A stretch of 64,000 nucleotides of DNA from Sulfitobacter sp. SK011 (GCF_003352065.1 NZ_CP025803.1:1901574-1965573), one strand, 5' to 3'. Counted from the stretch's first letter, positions 7,408 through 16,952 are shown. The notes: a model not told the origin generated them from the letters alone. Translations and numbers: made by a program.

Positions 7408-8262
7408 ATGAAATTCAAGGCTATGACAGCGGTCGCAGCACTTCTGGTCGCCGTGCCAATGGCAGGCTTTGCGGATGAGGAAGCGGAACTGGTCATCAAC
7501 GATGAAATCGAGATCATGACCAAGGTTCCGGCCCCCGCCCATCTTGAGGGTGTGCTGGGCGATGAGGTGTTGTCAGGCTGGCGTTTCCGGTCGGATGAAA
7601 CCCAGGTCCTGCAAATGGATGATTTCGACAACCCCGGCATGATTTTTGTTGATCAGGCGATTGAATCCTGGAACGCCGTCGAAGGGTCCGAAGGCAAATC
7701 CTGCTCTTCATGCCACGAAGACATTGCCACCAGCATGAAGGGCGTGCGCGCGACCTATCCCAAGTGGAACGAGGGTGCCGAAGAAGTCCGCACCCTGGCG
7801 ATGCAGATCAATGATTGCCGCGAAAATCAGATGGGTGCGGAGCCTTGGAAATACGATAAGACCGACATCATCTCGATGGAGGCGCTGATTTCGGTGCAAT
7901 CGCGCGGCATGCCGGTGAATGTGGCCATCGACGGCCCGGCCCAAAGCACGTGGGAGCAGGGCAAAGAGATGTATTACACCCGCTACGGCCAGCTTGAGCT
8001 GTCCTGCGCGAATTGCCACGAAGATAACTACGGCAACATGATCCGCGCGGATCACCTGAGCCAAGGTCAGATCAACGGCTTTCCGGTGTACCGTCTGAAG
8101 AATACCAAGTTGAACGGTTCGCATTCCCGGTTCAAAGGCTGCATCCGCGATACGCGGGCCGAGACCTTCAATCCCGGCAGCGCCGAATTTATTGCGCTTG
8201 AACTTTATGTGGCGAGCCGTGGCAACGGTCTGTCGGTAGAGGCACCTTCCGTCCGCAACTAA
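7408..8262 (+). CDS. soxA: SoxA, diheme c-type cytochrome subunit of SoxAX
   Basis: A 284-residue periplasmic cytochrome with signal peptide (MKFKAMTAVAALLVAVPMAGFA). Two heme motifs are visible, CSSCH (99-103) and CANCH (200-204), making it the diheme type. Cys245 in RFKGCIRDTRAETF is the expected active-site persulfide cysteine and heme ligand. SoxAX couples thiosulfate to SoxYZ with release of two electrons. GGGAGG precedes the ATG at 7408; an in-frame ATG at 7387 is less likely. A hairpin at 8291-8321 separates it from soxB. Confidence 0.95.
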   Translation: MKFKAMTAVAALLVAVPMAGFADEEAELVINDEIEIMTKVPAPAHLEGVLGDEVLSGWRFRSDETQVLQMDDFDNPGMIFVDQAIESWNAVEGSEGKSCSSCHEDIATSMKGVRATYPKWNEGAEEVRTLAMQINDCRENQMGAEPWKYDKTDIISMEALISVQSRGMPVNVAIDGPAQSTWEQGKEMYYTRYGQLELSCANCHEDNYGNMIRADHLSQGQINGFPVYRLKNTKLNGSHSRFKGCIRDTRAETFNPGSAEFIALELYVASRGNGLSVEAPSVRN

Positions 8263-8290
8263 AGCCATACCGACGTAATACAGACATGAT

Positions 8291-8321
8291 ACTGACCCCG
8301 AATTCTTGGGGTCGGTTCAGT
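8291..8321 (+). other. Intercistronic hairpin between soxA and soxB
   Basis: GACCCC-GAATTCTT-GGGGTC forms a perfect 6-bp stem, extended by ACTGA/TCAGT arms. No U-run follows and soxB continues 30 bp downstream, so it is more likely an RNA processing or stability element than a full terminator. Confidence 0.5.
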
Positions 8322-8351
8322 CCCTTGCACCCAATGAACGGAGCCTGATCA

Positions 8352-10052
8352 ATGTTGTCGCGTCGTGATTTTTTGCAAATGTCCATGGCTGCGGCCTCAA
8401 TTTACGGCGGCTCTGGCTTTGGCAATTGGGCGCGACTGGCCGCTCAGGACCGCTTTGATCAGGATGCGCTGCTGGAATTTGAAACCTTCGGCAACGTGAC
8501 ATTGATGCATGTCACCGACATTCACGGACAACTCAAACCGATCTATTTCCGCGAGCCTTCCGTGAACATTGGGGTGGGCGACAACAGGGGCAAAGTGCCC
8601 CACCTGACCGGCGAGGATTTTCGCGTGCGCTACGGTGTCGGCGGTGGCACACCGATGGATTACGCACTGACATACGATGATTTTGTGACCCATGCGCAGG
8701 CCTATGGCAAAGTGGGCGGCCTTGACCGGGTCGCGACCGTTTTGAATGCCATTCGGGCAGACCGGCCCGATGCGCTGCTGCTTGATGGCGGCGACACGTG
8801 GCACGGATCAATGACCTGTCTCAAGACCCAAGGGCAGGACATGGTTAATGTGATGAATGCATTGAAGCCTGATGCGATGACATTCCACTGGGAATTCACC
8901 CTCGGATCAGAGCGTGTTCAAGAGATCGTCGAAGGGTTGCCCTTTGCAGCACTTGGTCAAAACATCTTTGACGCCGAATGGGATGAACCATCGGAATTGT
9001 TCAAGCCATACGAGTTTTTTGAACGCGGTGGTGTTAAAATTGCTGTAATAGGTCAAGCGTTCCCCTACATGCCCATCGCCAATCCGGGTTGGATGTTCCC
9101 GGAATACTCGTTCGGCATCCGCGATGAACATATGCAGGAAATGGTGGATGAGGTCCGCGCAGCAGGCGCGGAATTGGTGGTGTGTCTCAGCCACAATGGC
9201 TTTGATGTGGACAAGAAAATGGCCGGGATCGTCACAGGCATAGACGTGATCCTGTCGGGCCATACCCATGACGCGCTGCCCGAACCTGTGCTGGTTGGGC
9301 AGACCCATATCATCGCCTCAGGATCCAATGGCAAATTCGTATCGCGCGTCGATCTGGACGTGCGCGACGGCAAGATGATGGGCATCAAGCACAAGTTGAT
9401 CCCGATCTTCAGCGATCTCATCACGCCTGACCCTGCCGTGACCGCGTTGATCGATGCGCAACGCGCGCCGTTCCTGGATGACCTCACCCATGTGGTTGGC
9501 AAATCCGATGCGCTTTTGTACCGCCGCGGCAATTTCAACGGCACTTGGGACGATCTGATTTGCGATGCACTGCTGTCGGAGCGCGATGCGGAAATTGCGC
9601 TGTCGCCCGGTGTGCGCTGGGGGCCGTCGATCCTGCCGGGGCAGGACATCACCCGCGAGGATATTTTCAACGTCACTGCCATGACCTATCCAAATGCCTA
9701 CCGCACTGAAATGACAGGTGAATTCCTGAAAGTGGTGTTGGAAGATGTGGGCGACAACCTGTTCAATCCTGATCCGTATTACCAGCAAGGCGGTGACATG
9801 GTGCGGGTTGGTGGCATGGGCTTTAAGATGGATATCGCCAAACCTCAGGGCGAGCGGGTCAGCGAAATGACCCTGTTGTCGTCAGGTGAGGCGATTGACC
9901 CCGCGCGCAGCTATGTCGTGGCAGGATGGGCCAGCGTCAATGAGAGCACAGAAGGCCCGCCGATTTGGGACGTGGTCGAAAGCCACATCAGCAAGCTGGG
10001 GACAGTAGGTACGGGCGCACGGACGCCGGTTGATGTTGTGCTGCCAGACTGA
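8352..10052 (+). CDS. soxB: SoxB thiosulfohydrolase
   Basis: A 566-residue Tat-exported (SRRDFLQMS) dimanganese hydrolase of the 5'-nucleotidase superfamily. It removes the terminal sulfone as sulfate from thiosulfonate bound to SoxY. Metal-binding motifs appear in order: HVTDIHG, LDGGDTWHGS, SHNGFD and GHTHDALPEPV. The SoxB-specific FHWEFTLG replaces the GNHEF motif of nucleotidases, separating it from the cpdB-like gene at 36.6 kb. Length and start agree with the family, and GGAG lies upstream. Confidence 0.96.
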   Translation: MLSRRDFLQMSMAAASIYGGSGFGNWARLAAQDRFDQDALLEFETFGNVTLMHVTDIHGQLKPIYFREPSVNIGVGDNRGKVPHLTGEDFRVRYGVGGGTPMDYALTYDDFVTHAQAYGKVGGLDRVATVLNAIRADRPDALLLDGGDTWHGSMTCLKTQGQDMVNVMNALKPDAMTFHWEFTLGSERVQEIVEGLPFAALGQNIFDAEWDEPSELFKPYEFFERGGVKIAVIGQAFPYMPIANPGWMFPEYSFGIRDEHMQEMVDEVRAAGAELVVCLSHNGFDVDKKMAGIVTGIDVILSGHTHDALPEPVLVGQTHIIASGSNGKFVSRVDLDVRDGKMMGIKHKLIPIFSDLITPDPAVTALIDAQRAPFLDDLTHVVGKSDALLYRRGNFNGTWDDLICDALLSERDAEIALSPGVRWGPSILPGQDITREDIFNVTAMTYPNAYRTEMTGEFLKVVLEDVGDNLFNPDPYYQQGGDMVRVGGMGFKMDIAKPQGERVSEMTLLSSGEAIDPARSYVVAGWASVNESTEGPPIWDVVESHISKLGTVGTGARTPVDVVLPD

Positions 10053-10088
10053 ATTTATCTGAATTTGGGGGTTCTCAGAGCCCGATAA

Positions 10089-10104
10089 ATTCAATAAGTT
10101 GAAT
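10089..10104. promoter_or_regulatory. Putative SoxR operator upstream of soxC
   Basis: Perfect inverted repeat ATTCA-ATAAGT-TGAAT in the soxB-soxC gap, 24 bp before the soxC ATG. It matches the site before soxX in both arms and in the 6-bp spacer. Two further TGAATTT copies lie just upstream (about 10051-10067). It suggests soxCD can be controlled separately from soxXYZAB. Confidence 0.65.
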
Positions 10105-10128
10105 TTGTAGATATGTGGGGAAGCCACC

Positions 10129-11385
10129 ATGACATTTTCATTCAAAGGCAAAAAGCCTAGCAGGCGGGCGTTTCTGACCGGGGCCGCGGCAACGGGGGCG
10201 GGGCTGGCAACTGCGGCCTCGGCCAAGGATCCGGCCATTGCGGTGCAGCCGTGGATGCAGGAGCTGGGCGATGGTGTGGACGTCGCACCTTATGGCATGC
10301 CGTCCGAGTATGAAAAGGATGTCAAACGGCGCAGCGTCGAATGGTTGACCGCCGATCCGGTGTCGTCGATCAACTTTACCCCGCTGCACGATCTCGACGG
10401 GATCATCACACCAAATGGCCTGTGCTTTGAGCGTCATCACGGCGGCGTGGCGCGGGTTGATCCGGCGATTCACCGTCTGATGATCCACGGTCTTGTCGAC
10501 AAGCCCTTGGTGTTCACAATGGAAGACCTCAAACGGTTTCCCCGCGAAAATCACGTGTACTTTCTGGAATGTGCGGCCAATTCCGGGATGGAGTGGCGCG
10601 GCGCGCAGTTGAACGGCTGTCAGTTCACCCATGGCATGATCCACAATGTAATGTACACCGGGATTCCCTTGCGCCTTTTACTTGAAGAAGCGGGCGTAAA
10701 GCCTTCTGGTAAATGGCTTTTGGTTGAAGGCGCAGATGCGGCGGCGATGACCCGTTCGATCCCGATGGAAAAGGCGCTGGACGATTGTCTGGTCGCTTTC
10801 AAGATGAATGGCGAGGCGTTGCGCGCCGAACAAGGCTATCCTGTGCGGCTGGTTGTGCCGGGCTGGGAAGGCAACATGTGGATCAAATGGTTGCGCCGCA
10901 TCGAGGTGGGCGATCAGCCCTGGCATCACCGCGAAGAGACCAGCAAATACACCGATCTGTTGGAAGACGGCGTGGCGCGGCGCTTTACCTGGGAAATGGA
11001 CGCAAAGTCCGTCATCACCAACCCCAGCCCGCAAGCACCGATCACCCATGGGCCGGGGCCAACCGTGCTGACCGGTGTGGCGTGGTCTGGCCGTGGCACG
11101 ATTCCACGTGTGGATGTCACCATTGATGGCGGCATGAACTGGCATCAGGCCCGGATGGACGGGCCAAGCCTGATGAAGTCCATGCATCGGTTTTACTATG
11201 AATTTGACTGGGACGGATCGCCCTTGCTGCTGCAAAGCCGTGCCCATGACAGCACCGGCTATGTGCAGCCCACAAAGGACGCGTTGCGGGCGGTACGCGG
11301 GGTGAATTCGATCTATCATAACAACGGGATACAGACCTGGGCCGTGGATGCAGACGGGAGGGCGGAAAATGTTGAGATTTCTTAA
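10129..11385 (+). CDS. soxC: SoxC, molybdenum-cofactor sulfane dehydrogenase subunit
   Basis: A 418-residue protein of the sulfite oxidase family with a Tat leader (SRRAFLTGAAATGAG, RR at 12-13). The molybdenum-coordinating cysteine is Cys148 in YFLECAANSG. A Moco-binding domain (about 85-275) is followed by a dimerisation domain. SoxCD removes six electrons from the SoxY-bound sulfane, so this organism can fully oxidise thiosulfate without storing sulfur globules. Its 3' end overlaps soxD by 17 nt. A SoxR-type site lies directly upstream. Confidence 0.95.
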   Translation: MTFSFKGKKPSRRAFLTGAAATGAGLATAASAKDPAIAVQPWMQELGDGVDVAPYGMPSEYEKDVKRRSVEWLTADPVSSINFTPLHDLDGIITPNGLCFERHHGGVARVDPAIHRLMIHGLVDKPLVFTMEDLKRFPRENHVYFLECAANSGMEWRGAQLNGCQFTHGMIHNVMYTGIPLRLLLEEAGVKPSGKWLLVEGADAAAMTRSIPMEKALDDCLVAFKMNGEALRAEQGYPVRLVVPGWEGNMWIKWLRRIEVGDQPWHHREETSKYTDLLEDGVARRFTWEMDAKSVITNPSPQAPITHGPGPTVLTGVAWSGRGTIPRVDVTIDGGMNWHQARMDGPSLMKSMHRFYYEFDWDGSPLLLQSRAHDSTGYVQPTKDALRAVRGVNSIYHNNGIQTWAVDADGRAENVEIS

Positions 11386-12400
11386 AGGCGTATGTGTTGC
11401 CGCGCTTTTTGCCGGACCCGCTGTGGCAGAGCCGCTGGGTTTGGGGCAGACGGTCAGCGAAGACGAGATTGCAGTCTGGGACATTGACGTGCGGCCCGAT
11501 GGTGTGGGCCTGCCGGCCGGCAGCGGCACCGTCGAACAGGGCGACAAGATATTCGCCGCCAAATGCGCGGTCTGTCATGGCGTTTTCGGGGAAGGTGCAG
11601 GTCGTTGGCCGGTGCTTGCGGGCGGTCAGGACAGCCTGACAGACAGCCGCCCGGTCAAGACCATCGGCAGTTATTGGCCCTATCTTTCAACGGTTTATGA
11701 TTACGTGAACCGGGCCATGCCCTTTGGCGAGGCGCAGTCGCTTGAGGCCGACGAGGTCTATGCGATCACCGCGTATCTTTTGTATCTTAATGACGAAGTC
11801 GATGATGATTTTGAGCTGTCCTCAGAGAATTTTGTGCAGACCCGTCTGCCGAATGAAGACGCCTTCAAACCCGATGATCGACCGGAGACAGAAATGGCTG
11901 TTTTCACCGGTGAACCCTGCATGGAAAACTGCAAGGACAGCGTTGAAATCACCATGCGGGCGGCCGTGTTGGATGTGACGCCAGAAGAAACCGCTGCAAA
12001 GGCGGCGGAAATGGTCGAAACCGGCGTCACTGCACCAGAGACCCCGCAAGAGGCTGTGGCCACGCCGGAAACAGGTGATCCCGCGCTCATTGAAGAAGGT
12101 GAGAAGGTGTTCAAGAAATGCAAAGCCTGCCATCAGGTTGGCGAGGGTGCCAAGAACCGTGTTGGTCCGATCCTGACAGGGATTGTGGACGGCAAGGCGG
12201 GGGCCATAGACGGTTTTAAATATTCCAAAGCACTGCAGGCAGCATCGGAAAGCGGATTGGTCTGGACCGAAACCGAATTGTCGGCGTTTCTGACAAAACC
12301 CAAGGATTATATGAAGGGCACAAAGATGTCTTTTGCCGGGCTCAGAAAGGAAGCGGAAGTTGCTGCTGTGATTGCCTATCTGAAATCGACCACCCCGTAA
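11369..12400 (+). CDS. soxD: SoxD, diheme c-type cytochrome subunit of SoxCD
   Basis: A protein of about 343 residues with a signal peptide (MLRFLKGVCVAALFAGPAVA) and two cytochrome c domains: CAVCH at 66-70 and CKACH at 251-255, the second in a class I domain (KACHQVGEGAKNRVGP). It takes electrons from SoxC. A Glu/Pro/Ala-rich linker (about 205-240) joins the domains. The ATG at 11369 follows GGGAGG and lies inside the soxC end. It is the last sox gene; soxE, soxF, soxG and soxH do not follow, and clpP begins 132 bp later. Confidence 0.93.
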   Translation: MLRFLKGVCVAALFAGPAVAEPLGLGQTVSEDEIAVWDIDVRPDGVGLPAGSGTVEQGDKIFAAKCAVCHGVFGEGAGRWPVLAGGQDSLTDSRPVKTIGSYWPYLSTVYDYVNRAMPFGEAQSLEADEVYAITAYLLYLNDEVDDDFELSSENFVQTRLPNEDAFKPDDRPETEMAVFTGEPCMENCKDSVEITMRAAVLDVTPEETAAKAAEMVETGVTAPETPQEAVATPETGDPALIEEGEKVFKKCKACHQVGEGAKNRVGPILTGIVDGKAGAIDGFKYSKALQAASESGLVWTETELSAFLTKPKDYMKGTKMSFAGLRKEAEVAAVIAYLKSTTP

Positions 12401-12532
12401 GCGCCCCCGATAATGTCGTTCTAGCAGGGGTTGATCCCACGCCCCCCCTTGAACCCCTAATCCCCCGAGACTAATCTCTGGGTAAGAGTTTTGCGGGTAT
12501 GGTCCTGCGAACGGCAAATCAGGCAGGCATAC

Positions 12533-13189
12533 ATGAACGATCCTATCGACACCTATATGAACACGCTCGTCCCCATGGTGGTTGAACAAACCAGCCGTGG
12601 CGAACGCGCCTACGACATCTTTTCGCGACTGCTCAAAGAGCGGATTATTTTTATCTCAGGTCCGGTGCAGGACGGTATGGCCACGCTGGTCGTGGCGCAG
12701 CTGCTCCACCTTGAGGCGGAAAACCCGTCCAAGGAAATATCCATGTATATCAACAGCCCCGGTGGCGTTGTGACCTCTGGTCTGTCGATCTATGACACGA
12801 TGCAATACATCAAACCCAAGGTCAGCACGCTGGTGATCGGGCAGGCGGCCTCGATGGGGTCTTTGCTGCTGACTGCCGGGCAAAAAGACATGCGATTCTC
12901 GTTGCCGAATTCCCGCGTGATGGTGCACCAGCCGTCGGGCGGATATCAGGGACAGGCGACCGATATCATGATCCACGCGCAGGAAACTCAAAAGCTGAAA
13001 ACGCGGTTGAATGAGATCTACGTTAAGCATACGGGTCAGACTCTGAAGAAAGTTGAAGAAGCGCTTGAGCGCGACAATTTCATGTCTCCCCAAGAGGCCA
13101 AAGATTGGGGCCTGATCGACGAGATTGTGGAAAGCCGTGGCAAGGCGGATGACCCTGACGCCCCGGAAAAGGGCAAGAAGGGTAAATAA
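12533..13189 (+). CDS. clpP: ATP-dependent Clp protease proteolytic subunit
   Basis: A protein of about 218 residues, a cytoplasmic serine peptidase forming the ClpP tetradecamer. The triad is visible: Ser107 (QAASMGS), His132 (VMVHQPSGG) and Asp181 (ERDNFMS). The start [16 protein letters not shown] is the normal family N-terminus; an upstream non-ATG extension is unlikely. clpX follows after 132 bp. The upstream gap holds a CTTGAA hexamer at 12448 like the alphaproteobacterial heat-shock -35 element, but no good -10 was found. Confidence 0.96.
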   Translation: MNDPIDTYMNTLVPMVVEQTSRGERAYDIFSRLLKERIIFISGPVQDGMATLVVAQLLHLEAENPSKEISMYINSPGGVVTSGLSIYDTMQYIKPKVSTLVIGQAASMGSLLLTAGQKDMRFSLPNSRVMVHQPSGGYQGQATDIMIHAQETQKLKTRLNEIYVKHTGQTLKKVEEALERDNFMSPQEAKDWGLIDEIVESRGKADDPDAPEKGKKGK

Positions 13190-13321
13190 GATTTGATCCC
13201 GGCGCTGTCTCGCAACTGACGATTTTGCGATTGTAGCGCCGGGGGCACTGGCCTAGGGTTGGGGCCAAATCGCAAGGCCCTGATTTGGGCGCACTCGAAA
13301 CGATGACCTGAAAGGGTTAAA

Positions 13322-14587
13322 ATGGCGAATTCTTCCGGCGGCGACAGCAAAAATACCCTCTACTGCAGCTTTTGCGGAAAGAGCCAGCATGAGGTGCGCA
13401 AGCTGATTGCGGGGCCGACCGTGTTCATCTGTGATGAATGCGTCGAATTGTGCATGGACATCATCCGCGAGGAAACCAAGGCATCTGGCCTCAAATCGAC
13501 CGACGGCGTCCCGACACCCAAGGACATTTGCGATGTGCTCGACGATTATGTGATCGGTCAGGCCAATGCGAAAAAGGTGCTCTCGGTGGCGGTGCACAAC
13601 CACTATAAACGCCTCAATCACGCGCAAAAGGGCGGGGATATCGAGCTGGCGAAATCCAACATCCTGCTGATCGGTCCGACGGGCTGCGGCAAGACATTGC
13701 TGGCTCAGACGCTAGCACGGATCCTGGATGTGCCGTTCACCATGGCCGATGCAACCACATTGACCGAAGCGGGTTATGTGGGCGAAGACGTTGAAAACAT
13801 TATCCTTAAACTGTTGCAATCGTCCGAATACAATGTTGAGCGCGCACAGCGCGGCATCGTCTATATCGACGAAGTGGATAAGATCACCCGCAAGTCTGAG
13901 AACCCGTCGATCACCCGTGACGTATCGGGCGAGGGCGTGCAGCAGGCGCTGTTGAAGTTGATGGAAGGCACGGTTGCATCCGTGCCACCCCAGGGCGGGC
14001 GCAAGCATCCACAGCAGGAATTCTTGCAGGTCGACACCACCAACATCCTGTTCATCTGTGGCGGGGCCTTTGCAGGCCTTGACCGTATCATTGCCGCACG
14101 GGGCAAAGGATCGGCGATGGGCTTTGGTGCCGATGTCCGCGACAAGGACGCGCGCGGCGTGGGCGAAATTTTCACCGATCTGGAACCAGAAGATCTGTTG
14201 AAATTTGGTCTTATCCCGGAATTCGTGGGCCGTTTGCCGGTTTTGGCAACGCTTGAGGATCTGGATGAAGACGCGCTTGTCACGATCCTGACGCAGCCCA
14301 AAAATGCACTGGTCAAACAATACCAGCGTTTGTTTGAACTCGAAGACACGACATTGACCTTTACCGATGATGCGCTGGTAGCGATTGCCAAACGCGCTAT
14401 TGAACGGAAAACAGGTGCCCGTGGCTTGCGGTCGATCCTTGAGGACATCCTGTTGAACACAATGTTCGATCTGCCCGGATTGGACAGCGTGACCGAAGTG
14501 GTCGTGAACGAAGAGGCCGTGATGTCAGATGCGGCACCTCTGATGATCCATGCAGATGCTGAAAAAGAGCCGGCCTCGGCGGGGTAG
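13322..14587 (+). CDS. clpX: ClpX unfoldase, ATPase subunit of ClpXP
   Basis: 421 residues. An N-terminal C4 zinc finger (CSFCGKS and [10 protein letters not shown], about 17-50) is followed by an AAA+ domain with Walker A GPTGCGKT (about 119-126), Walker [11 protein letters not shown] and the pore-loop and sensor regions. It recognises and unfolds substrates for ClpP. Length and order after clpP are standard. AAAGGG lies before the ATG. The stop codon is embedded in the hairpin at 14569-14600. Confidence 0.97.
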   Translation: MANSSGGDSKNTLYCSFCGKSQHEVRKLIAGPTVFICDECVELCMDIIREETKASGLKSTDGVPTPKDICDVLDDYVIGQANAKKVLSVAVHNHYKRLNHAQKGGDIELAKSNILLIGPTGCGKTLLAQTLARILDVPFTMADATTLTEAGYVGEDVENIILKLLQSSEYNVERAQRGIVYIDEVDKITRKSENPSITRDVSGEGVQQALLKLMEGTVASVPPQGGRKHPQQEFLQVDTTNILFICGGAFAGLDRIIAARGKGSAMGFGADVRDKDARGVGEIFTDLEPEDLLKFGLIPEFVGRLPVLATLEDLDEDALVTILTQPKNALVKQYQRLFELEDTTLTFTDDALVAIAKRAIERKTGARGLRSILEDILLNTMFDLPGLDSVTEVVVNEEAVMSDAAPLMIHADAEKEPASAG

Positions 14588-14600
14588 CCGGCCGTTTTTT
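14569..14600 (+). terminator. Rho-independent terminator overlapping the clpX stop
   Basis: GCCGGC repeats at 14569 and 14587 form a stem followed by CGTTTTTT. The clpX stop codon is in the loop/right arm. The next gene starts 32 bp later, so readthrough is possible. Confidence 0.65.
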
Positions 14601-14631
14601 GGAAACGTTCGATCTATTGCAGAGTGAGCCT

Positions 14632-14988
14632 ATGAAACGCATCTCATCGGGTGGCGAATTTGAGGCCAAAGTCGGTTATTGCCGGGCCGTTGTCGCAGGC
14701 GGCTGGGTCCATGTTGCGGGAACCGTCGGGCAGGGGCATGACGTGGTGGCGCAATGTCGTTCGGCATTGGCGACGATCAAGGCCGCACTGGAACAAGCAG
14801 GCACCGATTTTGCGCATGTGGTGCGGGTTACATATATATTGCCGGATCGGACCGAATTTGAACCTTGCTGGCCAATCCTGTCAGAGGTTTTTGGCGAAAA
14901 TCCTCCGGCGGCCACAATGATCGAATGCGGGACGATCAACCCGAAATACCGGATCGAGATCGAAGTCACAGCACTGCTGCCTAGCTGA
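14632..14988 (+). CDS. RidA/YjgF-family reactive-enamine deaminase-like protein
   Basis: A protein of about 118 residues with the RidA fold: YCRAVVAGGWVHVAGTVG at the N-terminus, ALEQAGTDFAHVVRVTYIL in the middle and a C-terminal MIECGTINPKYRIEIEVTALL. The canonical C-terminal arginine of active RidA is less obvious here, so it may belong to one of the Rid1-7 paralogue groups. The ATG at 14632 is preferred; an upstream ATG at 14599 lies inside the clpX terminator. The 3' end overlaps the convergent gene by 8 nt. Confidence 0.85.
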   Translation: MKRISSGGEFEAKVGYCRAVVAGGWVHVAGTVGQGHDVVAQCRSALATIKAALEQAGTDFAHVVRVTYILPDRTEFEPCWPILSEVFGENPPAATMIECGTINPKYRIEIEVTALLPS

Positions 14989-16777
14989 CTTCTTCAAACT
15001 TTTCACCCAAACGGGCACTGACATCATCCCGGTTCAGTGATTTCCATTTGGATCGGCTGGACGTGATAAATCCTGCATCAGCCAGATCCTTTTGCAATGC
15101 GGGCATGTCCAACTCCCCCATCCAGAGCCGCGATCGTGCCGGACCTGTGGGTTTCCAGGAGCGGGTCAACCGGTTAAGCGTAAGAGGTGTGATGCCAGCG
15201 AAGGTTTTCAAGTGCCTTTCCAATTGCCGGGTCGCCCCTGACGGGCGGCGCACAATGATTGCCACTTCCTGTTTTGCCTCTGCCACCATCGCCAAAAGAT
15301 GCAGCGCAGAGCCTTCGGCGGCGATGATCTGTTGCGCGGCCTTGTAGGTGGCGATCTGGGTGCTCAGGTCGTGCTGTTGGGGGTGGAATATGGTGTATCC
15401 CTGTTTGGCCAACTCGGCTTCAAGCTCCGCTTCGCCAATCAGACTGCCACGCCGGGCAGGCAGGCTGCTGCGGCTGATATAGATCTTCTTTGGGCCTTTC
15501 GCTTTGATATCCTTGGCGAAATTTCGGGCAATGGCATCGCGGAACTGTTGCGTCCCGTCGATCATTGTCCCCAGCCCAAACCCCTGACCCGGCACTATCA
15601 GGCGTTCAACGCGCGTTGGCGCGTCAAGGCAGACAACGGGCACGTCAGAACCCATTAATTTTACAAATTCATGTTGGAACGTGTGCACTTCGCCGCCGTT
15701 GCGTGGACGTTTGGGGGCAAAAAGAATGCCTTCAATCGGTTCATCCAGCGCATCAAGTGCCCAGAGCCGTGCAGTGCTTTCGACCAGAAAGTGACCAAAG
15801 TGCATCCACAGCAACCCGCCCCAAAGCCAGGTGCCTTTTCGCGTTGCCAGATCACCCTTTGGCATTTTCGGCACCACCGTCAGCACGCGCCCATTGCGCC
15901 AGAGCGCCCCGGAACTGCAATAAGACCCATCAGCGTTCAACACACCCGCATTTTGCACGAAATCCTGTTCGCTCGGCGGCACGATAATCGCATTTTCCAA
16001 CGTCTGTTTTTCCGTCGCCCAACCGCTGTCGGGGACAGGAGGCTGCAGGCTGGGATCATAGGTGCAGGTCCAGACAAGTCTTGTGCTGTGGCTGTTTACT
16101 TTGGTAAATCCTGCCGCCTGAAGGATGGATTTGCATTCCTGTATCCCCTCCCTTCCGTATGCATTGGGGTGGAATTCAATCACAATGGCGCGCACACCAT
16201 CCAGCGATGCATGACGCAGGAAGTCCAGTTCGCCCCCTTCAATGTCCATCAAAAGAACATCGGGTTTGAAATCGGCGTGAATCTTGGCGTAATCGGCTGT
16301 GGGCACATCAACACGGGTGGTGGACTTGCCTTCCGCGTCAATCAGCGAGGACCCAAGAAAGGAATTGCGGATGTGAAACGCCATCGTGTCGGGCGCATCC
16401 GGCGCGCTCATCAGCACCTGATTGCGTACCTCGATCTTTTTGGTAAGGCCATTAAGGCGATAAAGCGCATTGATATGTTCGATCAGGTTTGGGTTCGCCT
16501 CAAACGACAGCACTTTGGCTGGCTTGCCGTTTTTGGCGGCAATCGCACCGACCAGACCCAATCCCGCGCCCAGTTCCAGCACATGATCACCGGCACGAAT
16601 GACTTCCAATGCACCCGCAATTTCCTGACCTTCATAGCGTGCCGCATTGATCCGCTCGACGCGTCCTGGCGTGATCATGGGGCTGTCGGGTACCTTGACC
16701 CCATGGCATTCTGCGACGTGAGCCGCCTTTTTGGCCGTGGTTTTTACCTTTGTTTTGGGTTTGGTCTTGGCTGCCAT
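14981..16777 (-). CDS. FkbM-type methyltransferase fused to GT61-family glycosyltransferase
   Basis: A protein of about 598 residues with two domains. After a Lys/Thr-rich leader (KTKPKTKVKTTAKKAA), residues about 55-235 form an S-adenosylmethionine methyltransferase of the FkbM family: motif I HVLELGAGLGLVGAIAA, then VLSFEANPNLIEHINALY and VLLMDIEGGELDFL. Residues about 325-575 match DUF563/GT61 glycosyltransferases (LLWMHFGHFLVES, IYISRSSLPARRGS, IIAAEGSALHLL). It is probably involved in O-methylation and transfer of a surface or capsule sugar, but the substrate is unknown. GGAG lies 9 bases before the ATG at 16777. It stands alone, without other polysaccharide genes around it. Confidence 0.82.
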   Translation of the reverse strand: MAAKTKPKTKVKTTAKKAAHVAECHGVKVPDSPMITPGRVERINAARYEGQEIAGALEVIRAGDHVLELGAGLGLVGAIAAKNGKPAKVLSFEANPNLIEHINALYRLNGLTKKIEVRNQVLMSAPDAPDTMAFHIRNSFLGSSLIDAEGKSTTRVDVPTADYAKIHADFKPDVLLMDIEGGELDFLRHASLDGVRAIVIEFHPNAYGREGIQECKSILQAAGFTKVNSHSTRLVWTCTYDPSLQPPVPDSGWATEKQTLENAIIVPPSEQDFVQNAGVLNADGSYCSSGALWRNGRVLTVVPKMPKGDLATRKGTWLWGGLLWMHFGHFLVESTARLWALDALDEPIEGILFAPKRPRNGGEVHTFQHEFVKLMGSDVPVVCLDAPTRVERLIVPGQGFGLGTMIDGTQQFRDAIARNFAKDIKAKGPKKIYISRSSLPARRGSLIGEAELEAELAKQGYTIFHPQQHDLSTQIATYKAAQQIIAAEGSALHLLAMVAEAKQEVAIIVRRPSGATRQLERHLKTFAGITPLTLNRLTRSWKPTGPARSRLWMGELDMPALQKDLADAGFITSSRSKWKSLNRDDVSARLGEKFEEVS

Positions 16778-16952
16778 GAGGACTGTCTCCGTTTTGGAAA
16801 CACTAGGGGGGCCGGGTGAACAGGCCAAGAGCTTTGACCGCGAACCGCTGCTGACTTTTGAAGAGGGGAGTCTTTGCTGCAACACATCGGCGCAGGCTGG
16901 ACGCCGCGCGCGCCATGGTGCATAAGAAAATCAGCAAGAGCGGAGACCACCA

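Noticed and set aside
12448..12478. Possible heat-shock promoter before clpP
   Set aside because: CTTGAA fits the -35 element, but the sequence 17 bp later (CTAATCTC) is a poor match to the expected CCCCAT-type -10.
15671..16819. Long plus-strand open frame (about 382 codons) opposite the FkbM-GT61 gene
   Set aside because: The minus-strand protein has clear methyltransferase and glycosyltransferase motifs; the antisense frame has none.
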